Numbered from the stretch's first letter, positions 16,565 to 26,255 are shown. The stretch: DNA of 64,000 nucleotides from Deinococcus peraridilitoris DSM 19664 (GCF_000317835.1 NC_019789.1:186001-250000); one strand, 5' to 3'. Made by a program: numbers and translations. The notes: generated by a model from the letters alone, not told the origin.

Positions 16565-17950
16565 TCACCGATACAGATCGGCGCGGCTGCGGGGCAGGTC
16601 TACCCGGCGCTGCTCATCGGGTTTGGCGAGCAGCGCCTGAAAGATCGACAGGTGCCCGTTCTCGAAGTAGTACGCCGCGGCATTCAGGTACAGGCGCCAC
16701 AGGCGGAAGCGCTCCGGTCCCACTTCCGCCAACGCCGACGCCTGTTCCCGTTCGAGGTTCGCGGCCCAATGTTTCAAGGTCTGGGCGTAGTGTTCGCGTA
16801 GATTTTCCACGTCACGCACCTCGAACAGTGCCTCACTGGCGTACTTGAGGGTCTCCCAGATGGACAGCAGCTCGCCGTCCGGAAAGACGTACCTGCGCGC
16901 GAAGTTCCCGGACTGCAGCAGGCTCGAGACCCGCGCCTGCTGCAGTCCGTCGGAGATGGCGTGGTTGAGCATCAACCCGCCCGGGCGGAGCGCGGCGTAG
17001 GCCTTGGCAAAGTAGGCGGACATCTGACGGCGCCCCACGTGCTCGGCCATGCCGACGCTGGAAATCTTGTCGAACTCCCCGCGCACGTCACGGTAATCGA
17101 GAAGCTCCAGCTTGACCTGCCCGGCCAGACCGGCCGCCTCCACCCGCTGACGCCCTTCGCGCAACTGCCGTTCGGAGAGCGTCACGCCCAACACCTGCAC
17201 ACCGTGATGCTGCGCGGCGTAAATGGCGAGACCACCCCATCCGCAGCCGATGTCCAGCAGCCGCTCACCGGGTTTCAGACGCAATTTGCGGCAGATCAGT
17301 TCGAGTTTGGCGTGTTGTGCTTCATCCAGTGTCTCGCTCCCGTTGGGGAAGTAGGCGCAGGAGTACACCATACGGCGATCCAGCCACAGTTGATAGAAGT
17401 TGTTGGAGACGTCGTAATGGTAAGTGATGGCCTGCCGGTCACGCTTGCGGGAGTGCGGTTGACCTTCAAGCTGAGCGAACGGCGGAGGTGGCGCGCCACC
17501 CGCCTGGCGGCGCAGCACTTCGACGTCGCGCAGGTGTTGCGCGATCGAGGTGGGGGTCAGGTGAGCATCGAAGGTGTCGGCGATGCCGGCAACGCTGCCT
17601 ACGTCACCCTCGATGTCGTAATCACCACGCAGGTACGCTTCGCCCATCGCCACGTCCAGCGGAAGGCGCAGCATACGGCCGAGTGAGTCGGGACTCCGCA
17701 GGATCAGCCGAGCCGTTTCAGGTTCGGTGGCGGGCAGGACGCTGCCATCCCACAGCTGCACCGCAAACGCGCGGCGGCTGGGCAGTACCGCTCGCAGCAG
17801 ACGCCAAGCGGCGGCCCGGACTTCCGGCAAGGTGGGACGTGGTCGCTGTTGGATGGCCGTCGCGATCAGCACGGCCGTGGCCGCGGTGACGGCAACGCCA
17901 CCCGTCGGCTGGGGTCGGGGGCGCTTGTGGTCTGCAGGCAATCCGGTCAT
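16565..17950 (-). CDS. cfa: Cyclopropane-fatty-acyl-phospholipid synthase family
   Basis: 461 residues. The SAM-binding loop LLDIGCGWGGLAIYAA, the YHYDVSNNFYQLWLD segment, YSCAYF and the C-terminal YFENGHLSIFQALLAKP are typical of CFA synthases. These enzymes methylenate double bonds of membrane phospholipid acyl chains using S-adenosylmethionine. An N-terminal region of about 150 residues matches the lipid-binding SCP2-like part of the family (PLDVAMGEAYLRGDYDIEGD). A short hydrophobic stretch near residues 18-33 (VAVTAATAVLIATAIQ) may anchor the protein. Membrane-associated, monocistronic. Confidence 0.88.
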   Translation of the reverse strand: MTGLPADHKRPRPQPTGGVAVTAATAVLIATAIQQRPRPTLPEVRAAAWRLLRAVLPSRRAFAVQLWDGSVLPATEPETARLILRSPDSLGRMLRLPLDVAMGEAYLRGDYDIEGDVGSVAGIADTFDAHLTPTSIAQHLRDVEVLRRQAGGAPPPPFAQLEGQPHSRKRDRQAITYHYDVSNNFYQLWLDRRMVYSCAYFPNGSETLDEAQHAKLELICRKLRLKPGERLLDIGCGWGGLAIYAAQHHGVQVLGVTLSERQLREGRQRVEAAGLAGQVKLELLDYRDVRGEFDKISSVGMAEHVGRRQMSAYFAKAYAALRPGGLMLNHAISDGLQQARVSSLLQSGNFARRYVFPDGELLSIWETLKYASEALFEVRDVENLREHYAQTLKHWAANLEREQASALAEVGPERFRLWRLYLNAAAYYFENGHLSIFQALLAKPDEQRRVDLPRSRADLYR

Positions 17951-18639
17951 CAGGTACTCCCTGAATGGTGAAAATCAGCGTGGACAGCCGGTCCGGGGCC
18001 ATCTCGCGGCGGCCGTTGGTGCGTGCAATGCGCTTCACTTATACCACTTCGGTCCAACGGGGAATGGGTCCAGCCGTGATGTTAAGGTGACCGGCAGGCG
18101 CAGTGACGGTCACCGTCACGTCCTCAAAGCGAAACCGAAGCGGCGGACACTCAGGGCGTCCGCAGCTTCGAATCATTTCCGCTGTCCGCAAGGAGAACCG
18201 CGCGCCGTGTCCTGGGTGTGTCCGCTGAGCCCCGTCGACCGGTGAGGTCGAACCCAGGTGGATTTCGACTGAAAGCCCGGTTATGGATCGCGTACCGAAA
18301 GGGGAGGCGGGCAAGTCGCTGAGCGTTCGCTTCGGGATCAAGGTTCATGGGAGACAGCGGCTGAATCATCGCGACGCTTTCACGGCAACCCTCAATGTCA
18401 CTCATTCGCCGTCGAGGGTCTGAACGCACTGTTCGTGCCTGTCAGGCGCCGCGTCTTCTGATTCGCCGTTTCCGCGTTGGTCGTCGCTGTTCAGCCGGGG
18501 CGTGTCCCTGAGAGGCTGGAAGGCCGCCCGGTCTCCCAAGCGGTTGGCCATGCCGGGACCGCCGTGCAGTGTGGCGATGGCTGCTGCGCTGCCGTGACCG
18601 TCATACGCCAGACGCAGCCCGCTGCATGCCCTTCCACGC
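17951..18639. other. Intergenic, possible small ORF only
   Basis: About 690 bases. One minus frame, 18039-18341, ends LRFRFEDVTVTVTAPAGHLN, which reads like protein but has no clear ribosome site or family. It could be a gene remnant. Nothing else is supported. Confidence 0.35.
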
Positions 18640-19869
18640 TCAGCGGTACCAGACTTCCTTCAGGACGCGCATGATGTTCCCTCCGACCGCTTTGCCGATG
18701 TCGCTATCGCTGTAGCCGTGCTTGACGAGCCAGCGCACGATGTTCGGAAAGGCTTCAGCGGGGTTTTCGATGCCATCCACGTAAGGGACTTTCTCGTAGG
18801 GGAGGTGACCGCGGGATGCACCGATGGACAAGGCGGCCGAGAGGGTGGTGTGGAGTCCCACATGATCGCCGAACAGCACGTCCGGGCCGAATGCGACGTG
18901 GTCGATGCCGACCAGGTTCACGCAGTACTCGTAGTGCTCCATGTAGGATTCGATGCTGTGCCGGGAATTCTTTTCGCTGATGGTGGTGTGTGGCGCCGCT
19001 TCGATGCCAATCACCCCGCCTTTTTCCGCGCAGGCTTTGATGACGTCGTCGGGTTTGAGGCGGTTGCTGTTCCACAGGGCGCGCGCACCCGCGTGGGTGA
19101 TGAACACGGGCTTGTCGCTGACTTCGATGGTGTCGAGGGAAGTCTGGTCGCCAGAGTGACTGACGTCAATGGCGATCCCGAGCCTGTTCATGCGTTGCAC
19201 GGCTTTCCGGCCGAAGCTGGTGAGGCCACCATCGCGGGGTTCCTTGAGGCCACCTCCCAGCTGGTTGCCTTCGCTGTACGCGATGCCCAGACAACGCACG
19301 CCAAGTCCGTACAGGATGTCGAGGCGGTCAAGCTCATTCTCGATCATCGCGGCCCCTTCGATGCTGACCACAAAGGCGATCTGACCGTTTCTCTTGGCAT
19401 TGACGATGTCCTGGGTGGTGCGGCACAGCACGACCATGTCCTGATGGTCGATGTCACTCAGGCGCATGCCAAGGTCGTAAATGATGTCGTCCCATTTCCA
19501 GCCACCGCGGGAGGTGATCATGGCGGTACCGTTCATGAGGTTGTCGAAGACACAGTCAAGCCCGGAGACGCTGAGCCCCTCGTAGCCGGTCCAGTCTCGA
19601 CCCCAGCGGCGAAATTCCATGAACTGATCGAGGTCTTCGGGCGCCACGAAGCAGTGATCATGCAGAGAGATGATCAGCTGTTCCTGGAAGATGCGCCGGA
19701 CACGTTCTTCCTCTTCGGGGGACACGTCGACCTTGCGGCTGGGCACGCGGTTGATTTCCTGGGCGAGCGGGAAGACTTTGTAGTCCACGTGCGGTTCCAG
19801 GTACGAGTAGGATTTGTAGCCGTCGTACTTTTTTTGCTGCATCGGACGTTCGGTCGGTTCGGTGGTCAT
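18640..19869 (-). CDS. M19-family membrane-type dipeptidase
   Basis: 409 residues. M19 landmarks: SLHDHC (metal site), SIEGAAMIENELDRL (bridging Glu), IDVSHSGDQT (metal His), VFITHAGARAL (second His) and GIDHVAFGPD (Asp). These zinc enzymes cleave dipeptides, including those with D- or beta-residues. No signal peptide is evident, so it is probably cytoplasmic. It is the last gene of the peptide operon, 164 bases after dppC, and would finish hydrolysis of imported dipeptides. Confidence 0.85.
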   Translation of the reverse strand: MTTEPTERPMQQKKYDGYKSYSYLEPHVDYKVFPLAQEINRVPSRKVDVSPEEEERVRRIFQEQLIISLHDHCFVAPEDLDQFMEFRRWGRDWTGYEGLSVSGLDCVFDNLMNGTAMITSRGGWKWDDIIYDLGMRLSDIDHQDMVVLCRTTQDIVNAKRNGQIAFVVSIEGAAMIENELDRLDILYGLGVRCLGIAYSEGNQLGGGLKEPRDGGLTSFGRKAVQRMNRLGIAIDVSHSGDQTSLDTIEVSDKPVFITHAGARALWNSNRLKPDDVIKACAEKGGVIGIEAAPHTTISEKNSRHSIESYMEHYEYCVNLVGIDHVAFGPDVLFGDHVGLHTTLSAALSIGASRGHLPYEKVPYVDGIENPAEAFPNIVRWLVKHGYSDSDIGKAVGGNIMRVLKEVWYR

Positions 19870-20033
19870 TTCTCAGCTCCTGGCACTCTTGGTGGTGTGG
19901 TGAGTCTGGCCGCCGGCAGTGACTGACGGTGCGACGCTCACGTGGTTTGCGTTGCGGGTGAAGGTGGTCCTCTGGCGGAGGTGCCTGAACGCAGGAAGTC
20001 ATGTTGAAGCGGCAGGTGCCCGGCGGGGTTTGT

Positions 20034-20882
20034 TCACGCATTCGGGTCGGTCGCGTCACGCAAACCGTCACCGAGCAGGTTGAACGCGAGGACGGTCAGG
20101 AGAATCAACGCTCCGGGATAAACAGCCAGCCAGGGAGACGAGTAGATATAGTTCTGCGCGCCGTTGAGCATGTTGCCCCAGCTCGCCGCCGGTGGCTGGA
20201 TTCCGAGGCCCAGGAAGGACAGCGCGGATTCCGTGAGGATGGCGTAGGAAATACCCACGCTGGTGTAGACGATGACAGTGGGAATCACTTGAGGCAGGAC
20301 GTGCCGCGCGAGGATGCGTGAATCACCCGCGCCCAGTGCGCGGGCCGCCTCGACGACGAGCTCCTCGCGGTATCGCAGGATTTCACCCCTCACCAGGCGC
20401 GCCAGGCCCATCCATGACGTCAGGCCGATCACCAGGACCAGTTGCAGCAGGCCGGTTCCGAAGAACGTCAGCGCGAGCAGCGCGATGAAGAACGCCGGAA
20501 TGGCCAGCATCCCATCCGTGAAGCGCATGACAAGCGAATCGAACAGGCCGCGGTGGTACCCGGCGAGTCCGCCCAGCAGCACCCCAAAAAACAATGAGAT
20601 GGCGACTGCGGCGAAACCGACCGTGAGGGAGACGCGCCCTCCCAGCATCAGGCGGATCAGGATGTCACGGCCGTTCTCGTCCGTCCCCAGGGGATGAGCG
20701 AAACTGGGCGGTGCGAACTGACGGGCGAAATCGATGGCTTCAGGATCGGCCAGGTACACCAGCGGACCGAGAAACGCGAAGGACGTGACGAGGGTCAGAA
20801 TGAACAGGGAGACCATGGCGGTCGGGTTGCGGCTGAGCTTGCGGACGCTGCGTGCGCTGGGGGAGAGGGTCGCGGTGGTCAT
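20034..20882 (-). CDS. Peptide ABC transporter permease, DppC/OppC type
   Basis: 282 residues with about six membrane segments. The PPSFAHPLGTDENGRDILIRL segment is the N-terminal signature of DppC-type subunits. The cytoplasmic EAA loop that docks the ATPase is EAARALGAGDSRILARHVLP, and GLGIQPPAASWG precedes the last helix. It pairs with the DppB-type gene one base upstream. No ATPase gene is present in this operon. Confidence 0.88.
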   Translation of the reverse strand: MTTATLSPSARSVRKLSRNPTAMVSLFILTLVTSFAFLGPLVYLADPEAIDFARQFAPPSFAHPLGTDENGRDILIRLMLGGRVSLTVGFAAVAISLFFGVLLGGLAGYHRGLFDSLVMRFTDGMLAIPAFFIALLALTFFGTGLLQLVLVIGLTSWMGLARLVRGEILRYREELVVEAARALGAGDSRILARHVLPQVIPTVIVYTSVGISYAILTESALSFLGLGIQPPAASWGNMLNGAQNYIYSSPWLAVYPGALILLTVLAFNLLGDGLRDATDPNA

Positions 20883-20883
20883 G

Positions 20884-21837
20884 TTACGCTTCTGCCTTGA
20901 TGCGCGGATCGATCAAGGGGTAGAGCATGTCGATCAGCAGATTGAACATGACCACCGCGAGCGCCACGAAAATCGTGATGGCCGTCATCAGCGGGTAGTC
21001 GCGCCCCAAAGCGGCTTCGACGCTGAGACGGCCCATGCCCGGCCAGGAGAAGATGGTTTCCGTGACGGCCGCTCCCCCGATCAAACGGGGCAACTGCAGG
21101 CCAAGGACGGTCAGCACCGGAATCAGCGCGTTTTTCAGGGTGTGGCGGGAGTGCACGCTGAACTCGTTGAGTCCTTTGGCGCGGGCGGTTCGGACGTAGT
21201 CCTGCCGACTGACCGAGCGGGTGCTGGAGCGGGTGTAACGCAGGACCTCCGCGATGCTGGCCGAAGAGAGTACCAGTACCGGCAGGATCAGGTGCCGTGC
21301 GAGGTCGGGCAGGTTCCCCTCCCGTCCGGTGGTGTACATCCCGCCCGCGGGCAGGACGTGCAAGGTCACGGCGAACAGGATGATCAGCAGCAACCCCAGC
21401 CAGAAGACCGGCACGGCAATGAAGACGACGCTGATCGTGCTGATGACGCGGTCAAGCCAGCTGTTGGGTCGCAGTCCGCAGAGCATCCCCAGGGGGATCG
21501 CGATCAGAATCGTGATGAGCAGTGACATGCCGGCGAGCAACAGGGTGTTCGGCAGGCGCGACAGGATGATCTGCGTGACGGGCGTGCCGTACAGGAAACT
21601 CTGCCCCAACTCACCCTGAGCAAGCTGGGCGGTCCACTTGGCGAACTGCACGGGAAGTGGGTCGTTCAGCCCGAGCCGCTCCTCGATGGCCTGACGTTCC
21701 ACTGAACCAAGGTTCGGGTCGGCCAGCAACGAAGGCCCTCCTGGCGCCAGGCGAATCAGGAAGAACGCGATCACGCACACCACCACCAGCACCACGGCGG
21801 CGTGCAGCAGGCGTTTGAGCAGGTAGGGGAAGGGCAT
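20884..21837 (-). CDS. Peptide ABC transporter permease, DppB/OppB type
   Basis: 317 residues, starting MPFPYLLKRLLHAAVVL with the usual first helix and IRLAPGGP, then IEERLGLNDPLPVQFAKW, typical of DppB subunits. The EAA loop is DYVRTARAKGLNEFSVHSRH. It forms a heterodimer with the DppC-type protein. It lies six bases after the solute-binding protein gene, so the genes are co-transcribed. Confidence 0.88.
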   Translation of the reverse strand: MPFPYLLKRLLHAAVVLVVVCVIAFFLIRLAPGGPSLLADPNLGSVERQAIEERLGLNDPLPVQFAKWTAQLAQGELGQSFLYGTPVTQIILSRLPNTLLLAGMSLLITILIAIPLGMLCGLRPNSWLDRVISTISVVFIAVPVFWLGLLLIILFAVTLHVLPAGGMYTTGREGNLPDLARHLILPVLVLSSASIAEVLRYTRSSTRSVSRQDYVRTARAKGLNEFSVHSRHTLKNALIPVLTVLGLQLPRLIGGAAVTETIFSWPGMGRLSVEAALGRDYPLMTAITIFVALAVVMFNLLIDMLYPLIDPRIKAEA

Positions 21838-21843
21838 CAGGAT

Positions 21844-23382
21844 TCACTTCAGATCGAAGACTTCGGTGTAACGCAAGGCGTCACGGATACCGAGGTTGGG
21901 AACTCCCGTGAGGCTTTTGCTGACCGCCTGGATTTCCTTGGGGTAGTACAGGACCAGCACGGGCGGATCGGTCATGGTCAGGCGCTGGTAATTGCTGTAA
22001 ATCTGCTGGCGTGCCTTGAGGTCGGTGGTTTCGCGGCCGCGTTTGAGCAGGCTGTCGGCTTTGGGGTTGGCGTAAAAAGCCTGGTTGTTGCTCTGTCCGA
22101 TACCGTAGTACGAGTACTGGTCCGGATCGGGAGCGGTGTTCCACCAGATGAGGTTGGCGTCGTATTTGCCGGGCAGCAGGTAATCACGCACCACCGCACC
22201 GAATTCTTTGGTGTCGAGGGTGACGTCCATGCCGATGCGTTTGAGGTCCTGCTGCACGGCCAGCGCCGCCTGCTCGCGGCTGGGGTTGCCTTTGTCGACC
22301 AGCAGCGTGAACTTGAAGGGTTCTCCTTTGGCGTTCACCAATTGCCCGTTCGCGTTGGGTTTCCAGCCGGCTTGCGCCAGGATCGTCTTGGCGCGTTCGG
22401 GATCGTACTGGATGGGTTTGATGTTCTTGTCGTAATACGCGCTCAGGGCCGTCGGGATCGTCCCGGTGGGGTAATCCGCGTAGCCTTTCAGCACCCCATC
22501 GATGATGGCCTTGCGGTTCACGGCGTACTGCATGGCTTCGCGTACTTTCGCTTCCGCGAAGAGGGGATTTTTCATATTGAAGAACACCAGGAAGTGCTGA
22601 ATGGCGCTGGCCTGCTTGACCGCGATGTTCGGGTCGTTCTGGACGCTGGGCAGGTTGTTGGGTTCGATGGTCACCCAGTTCAGCTCTCCGGCCTTGAGTT
22701 GCGCGACCTGCGCATTGATGTCCGGCACGACCTTGAAGGTGACGCCGCTCAGTTTGGGTTTCGCGCCGTAATAGTCCTTGTTGACTTCCAGCGTGATGCT
22801 CGAACCGGGCACGGAACGCACGACCTTGAACGGTCCGGTGCCAATCGGATTCTGCCGGTTGAAACTGGCGAGGTTGTTGAGGTCCTTGCCTTCAAGCAGG
22901 TGTTTCGGGACGATGCCGGCGTTGTGGCCCAGCAGGGTGAGGAAAGGCGCGAACGGGCGGGAAAGCGTGAATTTCACGGTGTTCTTGTTGACCGCTTCGA
23001 CGTTTTTGATGCTGGAGAAGTCCGATACGAGACGTGAACCGCTTTTGGGGTCGGTGGCGGTTTTGAAGGTGAAGACGACGTCATCCGCGCTGAAGGGCTT
23101 GCCGTCGTGCCATTTGACGTCGTCACGCAAATTGAAGGTGTACACCAGCCCGGCGTTGCTGACTTTCCAGCTTTTGGCGAGGTCAGGTCTGGGAAGCAGA
23201 TCCTCGCCTTGCCGGACCAGCCCGGGGAAGATGACTTTGTTGATCAGGATGGAGCCGAGGTCCGGCGCGATCAGGGGATTCATGATCGGGTCGTTGATGA
23301 GGGGGAGTTTGAGGATGTCTCCCTGAGCGCTGGCGGAACTGAGGGCGAGGGCTGCACCGAGAACGAAGAGTCCTTTACGCAT
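21844..23382 (-). CDS. Peptide-binding ABC protein (SBP family 5)
   Basis: 512 residues from ATG 23382 behind GGAGGAAGT. The first 20 residues (MRKGLFVLGAALALSSASAQ) are a signal peptide without a lipobox cysteine. Family 5 features include YTFNLRDDVKWHDGKPFSADDVV, the GTGPFKV segment and QYAVNRKAIIDGVLKG. It captures oligopeptides outside the membrane and hands them to the DppB/DppC pair. An upstream in-frame extension overlaps the M28 gene and is rejected. Confidence 0.88.
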   Translation of the reverse strand: MRKGLFVLGAALALSSASAQGDILKLPLINDPIMNPLIAPDLGSILINKVIFPGLVRQGEDLLPRPDLAKSWKVSNAGLVYTFNLRDDVKWHDGKPFSADDVVFTFKTATDPKSGSRLVSDFSSIKNVEAVNKNTVKFTLSRPFAPFLTLLGHNAGIVPKHLLEGKDLNNLASFNRQNPIGTGPFKVVRSVPGSSITLEVNKDYYGAKPKLSGVTFKVVPDINAQVAQLKAGELNWVTIEPNNLPSVQNDPNIAVKQASAIQHFLVFFNMKNPLFAEAKVREAMQYAVNRKAIIDGVLKGYADYPTGTIPTALSAYYDKNIKPIQYDPERAKTILAQAGWKPNANGQLVNAKGEPFKFTLLVDKGNPSREQAALAVQQDLKRIGMDVTLDTKEFGAVVRDYLLPGKYDANLIWWNTAPDPDQYSYYGIGQSNNQAFYANPKADSLLKRGRETTDLKARQQIYSNYQRLTMTDPPVLVLYYPKEIQAVSKSLTGVPNLGIRDALRYTEVFDLK

Positions 23383-23416
23383 ACTTCCTCCATGGAAGAG
23401 AGGGGGCGGAGGGGTG

Positions 23417-25165
23417 TCAGGCTGGGACGGCAGTGGCGCGTTCCACTGCAATACGTGCATCACGCAAGGACGCGAGCAGCCGGTTCTGGCCTCGCGTGAG
23501 GTGCGTGCGGTAAAAGCCGATGGTGTCCGCGGAAGCGCCCGGGATTTCCTCGGCGACGGCGAGGTCCGGCAGGGCGGGAATGGATTCCGCGCGGTCATGG
23601 AAGAATTCCGCTTCACGCGTGAAATTCACCCGGACGAGGTAGCGGGCGAGGCGCAGCTGGGCTTCGTTGGTGGCGCGGACCAGCGGATCGGTGAGGGGAC
23701 GTGCGTTGAGGGTTTTGGCCTGCTCGTTCAGGGCGCTGACCGCGGTGTGTAGCGTCTTGAGTTCCTGTTGGGCCCACTCGAAGCTGAAGTGCTGACCCGC
23801 TGCATTCTGGTAACGGTCAAGGGTGTCCTGAAGATCTTTGATGGCGAGCGTGAAATCAAACGGGATGATGGTGCTGCTGGCGGTGCGGTACGCGGAAAGC
23901 AGGTAGATCTTGATGTCCTTGAGCAGGATGTCACGGTCCGCGACGTCCATCACGTCGTCTTCGGTGTGCCAGGCGATGTTGCCTCCGCAGCCGCCCACGG
24001 CGTAGTAGCCTTTTTCGGCGCGCAGGTCGTTGGGCATGGTGGACAGCAACATGAAGTAACCCGAGAGCCCGATGTTGTTGAAGGAGTAATCGCCGGCCTG
24101 GGCGGGTCGCTCTCCGATCGCTTCCTGCCCGGTGACATCGAAGATGACCTGTTTGGCAAAATGTTCGGTTTCCGGCATCCACGAGATGTCGTGGTAGGAC
24201 GTGGCCCAGCGGCAGCCAGGGGAGTCGCAGTTCACTTGTGCAACGCAGTTTTCGTACAGGTCGATGCCGAAGTGATCTGCGAACCAGGTGCTTCCGGCGT
24301 AGCGGCCGGTGGAGTGCCCTGGCCACCAGGCGATGCGGACAGAGCGGCGCAGTTGATCTCGTTTTGCCCAGAGCACGCGGGCGATTTCCAGCATGGTCGC
24401 GTCTCCGACGGCGTTGTCACCGATCCCGTAATCCCAGGAATCGTAGTGTCCGTGCAGCAGCACGAACTTCTCGGTTTCTTCCGTGCCGGGTATGGTCACC
24501 ACGGGGACGGGAGACTCGAACCAGCCTTCGGTGAGTTCGGTGATGACGGTCGCCTGCTCGCCGGCTTTCGCGGCGGTGATCAGGTGGGCTCCGTCGGTCT
24601 GGTTGACGTTGACGACCGCGACAGTGGGTTTGCGGGGCAGGTCGTACAGATCGGGGCTGCCCCAGATGGTGGTGCAGATGCCCCAGTGGGCGCGTTCGCC
24701 CGGGTTGACGGTGATGACGGCGAGTGCACCGCGCTGCTCGAGGGCGCGAACTTTGCTGGGCATGCCGAAGCCTTCGGTGACCACGATCTTTCCGCGGACA
24801 TCCTGATTGTCGTTGATGTCCTGGTGGGCAAAGACGTCGTTGGCGTCGAGCGCGTATTGACTGGCCTGGTACACCAGGGGTGCGGTGAGGCCCTCGGGAA
24901 CGTTGAGGCTCATCGCCATGGCCTTGGCAGGAAAGGTCATGTCGCCCAGCCGGACCGCAGCCGAGCGGGGGATGCTGAGAAACAGCTCTGGTCGGTGGAT
25001 TTCAACGGGAATGCCAAGCTGCTGGAGGGACTGTTCAATGATTTCGGCGGCCTGGCGGACATCCTGGGGATCTTCGCGCTTCAGGGTCGAGAAGCGTTCG
25101 ATGAGGGCCCACGGGGTGTCGAGGTGAACGGCGTCGAGTACTCCCTGCTCCTGGGTGTTGATCAT
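23417..25165 (-). CDS. M28-like peptidase with altered active-site glutamates
   Basis: 582 residues. A PA-type insert (about 85-220) precedes the M28 core. Metal ligands are visible in LLHGHYDSWDYGIGDNAVGD (His and Asp), QVNCDSPG (Asp) and IAWHTEDD (His). The usual adjacent Glu-Glu pair, normally in a segment like FAEEEGLLGS, is replaced by WWPGHSTGRYAGSTWF, so the catalytic base is not where expected. The last 130 residues are helical. No signal peptide is seen. It is first in the operon with the peptide transporter and faces IclR across a 71-base gap containing a palindromic operator. Confidence 0.75.
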   Translation of the reverse strand: MINTQEQGVLDAVHLDTPWALIERFSTLKREDPQDVRQAAEIIEQSLQQLGIPVEIHRPELFLSIPRSAAVRLGDMTFPAKAMAMSLNVPEGLTAPLVYQASQYALDANDVFAHQDINDNQDVRGKIVVTEGFGMPSKVRALEQRGALAVITVNPGERAHWGICTTIWGSPDLYDLPRKPTVAVVNVNQTDGAHLITAAKAGEQATVITELTEGWFESPVPVVTIPGTEETEKFVLLHGHYDSWDYGIGDNAVGDATMLEIARVLWAKRDQLRRSVRIAWWPGHSTGRYAGSTWFADHFGIDLYENCVAQVNCDSPGCRWATSYHDISWMPETEHFAKQVIFDVTGQEAIGERPAQAGDYSFNNIGLSGYFMLLSTMPNDLRAEKGYYAVGGCGGNIAWHTEDDVMDVADRDILLKDIKIYLLSAYRTASSTIIPFDFTLAIKDLQDTLDRYQNAAGQHFSFEWAQQELKTLHTAVSALNEQAKTLNARPLTDPLVRATNEAQLRLARYLVRVNFTREAEFFHDRAESIPALPDLAVAEEIPGASADTIGFYRTHLTRGQNRLLASLRDARIAVERATAVPA

Positions 25166-25177
25166 GAACCCTCCTGG

Positions 25178-25196
25178 TGTTTTACCTGGTAAAACA
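25178..25196. promoter_or_regulatory. Palindromic operator between M28 and iclR genes
   Basis: TGTTTTACCTGGTAAAACA is a perfect 9-1-9 palindrome in the divergent promoter region. Its place, size and AT-rich arms suit an IclR-family binding site. The divergent IclR gene product is the obvious candidate ligand-responsive repressor or activator. Confidence 0.65.
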
Positions 25197-25236
25197 GCGT
25201 TTCAACTTGTAAGATGTCTTTAGTTTAGCCCTCCTT

Positions 25237-26016
25237 ATGCAGAAGTCAACTTCCACCAGCGAGAACGCCTATACCATCGCCGCCCTTGACTCCGCCTTGC
25301 GGGTCCTTGAGACCATTGCGGAACAACCAGGCCTCAAACTCCTGCAGCTCGCCGAAAAAACCCAGCTGACCAAAAGCAACGTCTTTCGTATCCTGCGCAA
25401 CCTCGAAGCGAGAGGTTACGTCTGGCAGGACGAGCTGCACGGCATGCACCTGGGAAGCCGTTCATACCTGCTGGGAAAACGCGCAGAATCCCAATGGTCA
25501 CTGGTACGGGCCGCCAAACAACCCATGGACGACCTCAACCGCGTCACGCAGGAAAACGTGCACCTCGTCGTACGTGATGGCCTGCACTCGGTGGTCGTGG
25601 ACGTTCGTAACTCTTCCCACGAACTCCGCATGTACGCCCGGATCGGTCGAATCGGACCGCTGCACGCGGGCGGCACACCCAAAGTACTCTTGGCCTTCGC
25701 TGAAAAGAGCGTGGTCGAGCGGGTCCTCGCACTTCCGCTCGACCAGTACACCAGTGCGACGGTTCGCACACCCCAGGAACTTCTGGCCGTGCTTGAACAG
25801 ATTCGCAGTCAGGAGTACCACGTGGCCATGAATGACCTCGACGAAAACAGTTTCTCCGTGGCTGCACCCATCAAGAACCACGCTGGCGACGTGATCGCCG
25901 CGCTCAGCGTTGCCGGACCGACCATGCGGTTCGACGAAAAAAAACACACGCAGTACGTGACTTACGTCAGGCAGTACGCCGCGAAGATTTCCGCCGATCT
26001 CGGATACAGCAATTAA
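25237..26016 (+). CDS. IclR-family transcriptional regulator
   Basis: 259 residues. The N-terminal winged helix spans about 12-70 (ALDSALRVLETIAEQPGLKL; TKSNVFRILRNLEARGYV). The C-terminal effector domain has RIGRIGPLHAGGTPKVLLAF and NSFSVAAPIKNHAGDVIAALSVAGP, typical of IclR proteins. It is divergent from the M28-transporter operon and upstream of the DUF1028-transporter operon, so it may control both. Ligand unknown, likely a peptide breakdown product. Confidence 0.9.
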   Translation: MQKSTSTSENAYTIAALDSALRVLETIAEQPGLKLLQLAEKTQLTKSNVFRILRNLEARGYVWQDELHGMHLGSRSYLLGKRAESQWSLVRAAKQPMDDLNRVTQENVHLVVRDGLHSVVVDVRNSSHELRMYARIGRIGPLHAGGTPKVLLAFAEKSVVERVLALPLDQYTSATVRTPQELLAVLEQIRSQEYHVAMNDLDENSFSVAAPIKNHAGDVIAALSVAGPTMRFDEKKHTQYVTYVRQYAAKISADLGYSN

Positions 26017-26132
26017 CTCCGCCACAGTATGGGCACGACATTGTGGCTTCGGGACAGTGCCGAAAGCAGCAGGAAGACATGCATTCGCACGGATACGCCG
26101 CCCTTTCCCACCCAGCTCAAGGGCACGGGGTA

Positions 26133-26255
26133 GGCTTTGCCGATGAAGGCCGGGCCGACTCGTACGCCGTACCGCTTGCGGAGTTGGCACTGAATCTCGC
26201 GCGTGCTCGATCTTCGGGCGAACGGCACGATGACCTTCTCGTTCAGCCCATCGAA
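26133..26255 (-). pseudogene. IS256/mutator-type transposase fragment
   Basis: The minus frame reads FDGLNEKVIVPFARRSSTRE and on to QLRKRYGVRVGPAFIGKA. This is close to the mutator-family pattern of a GL-EK-I--YARGMSTR-IQ--L---YGV-VS segment. Only about 40 codons remain, without start, catalytic part or end. Confidence 0.4.

Noticed and set aside
18718..19926. 402-residue plus-strand frame opposite the M19 dipeptidase
   Set aside because: A shadow of the dipeptidase gene. No recognisable domain.
23768..25192. 474-residue plus-strand frame opposite the M28 gene
   Set aside because: A shadow frame with Val/Asp/Gly bias and no motif. It would also cover the IclR operator.
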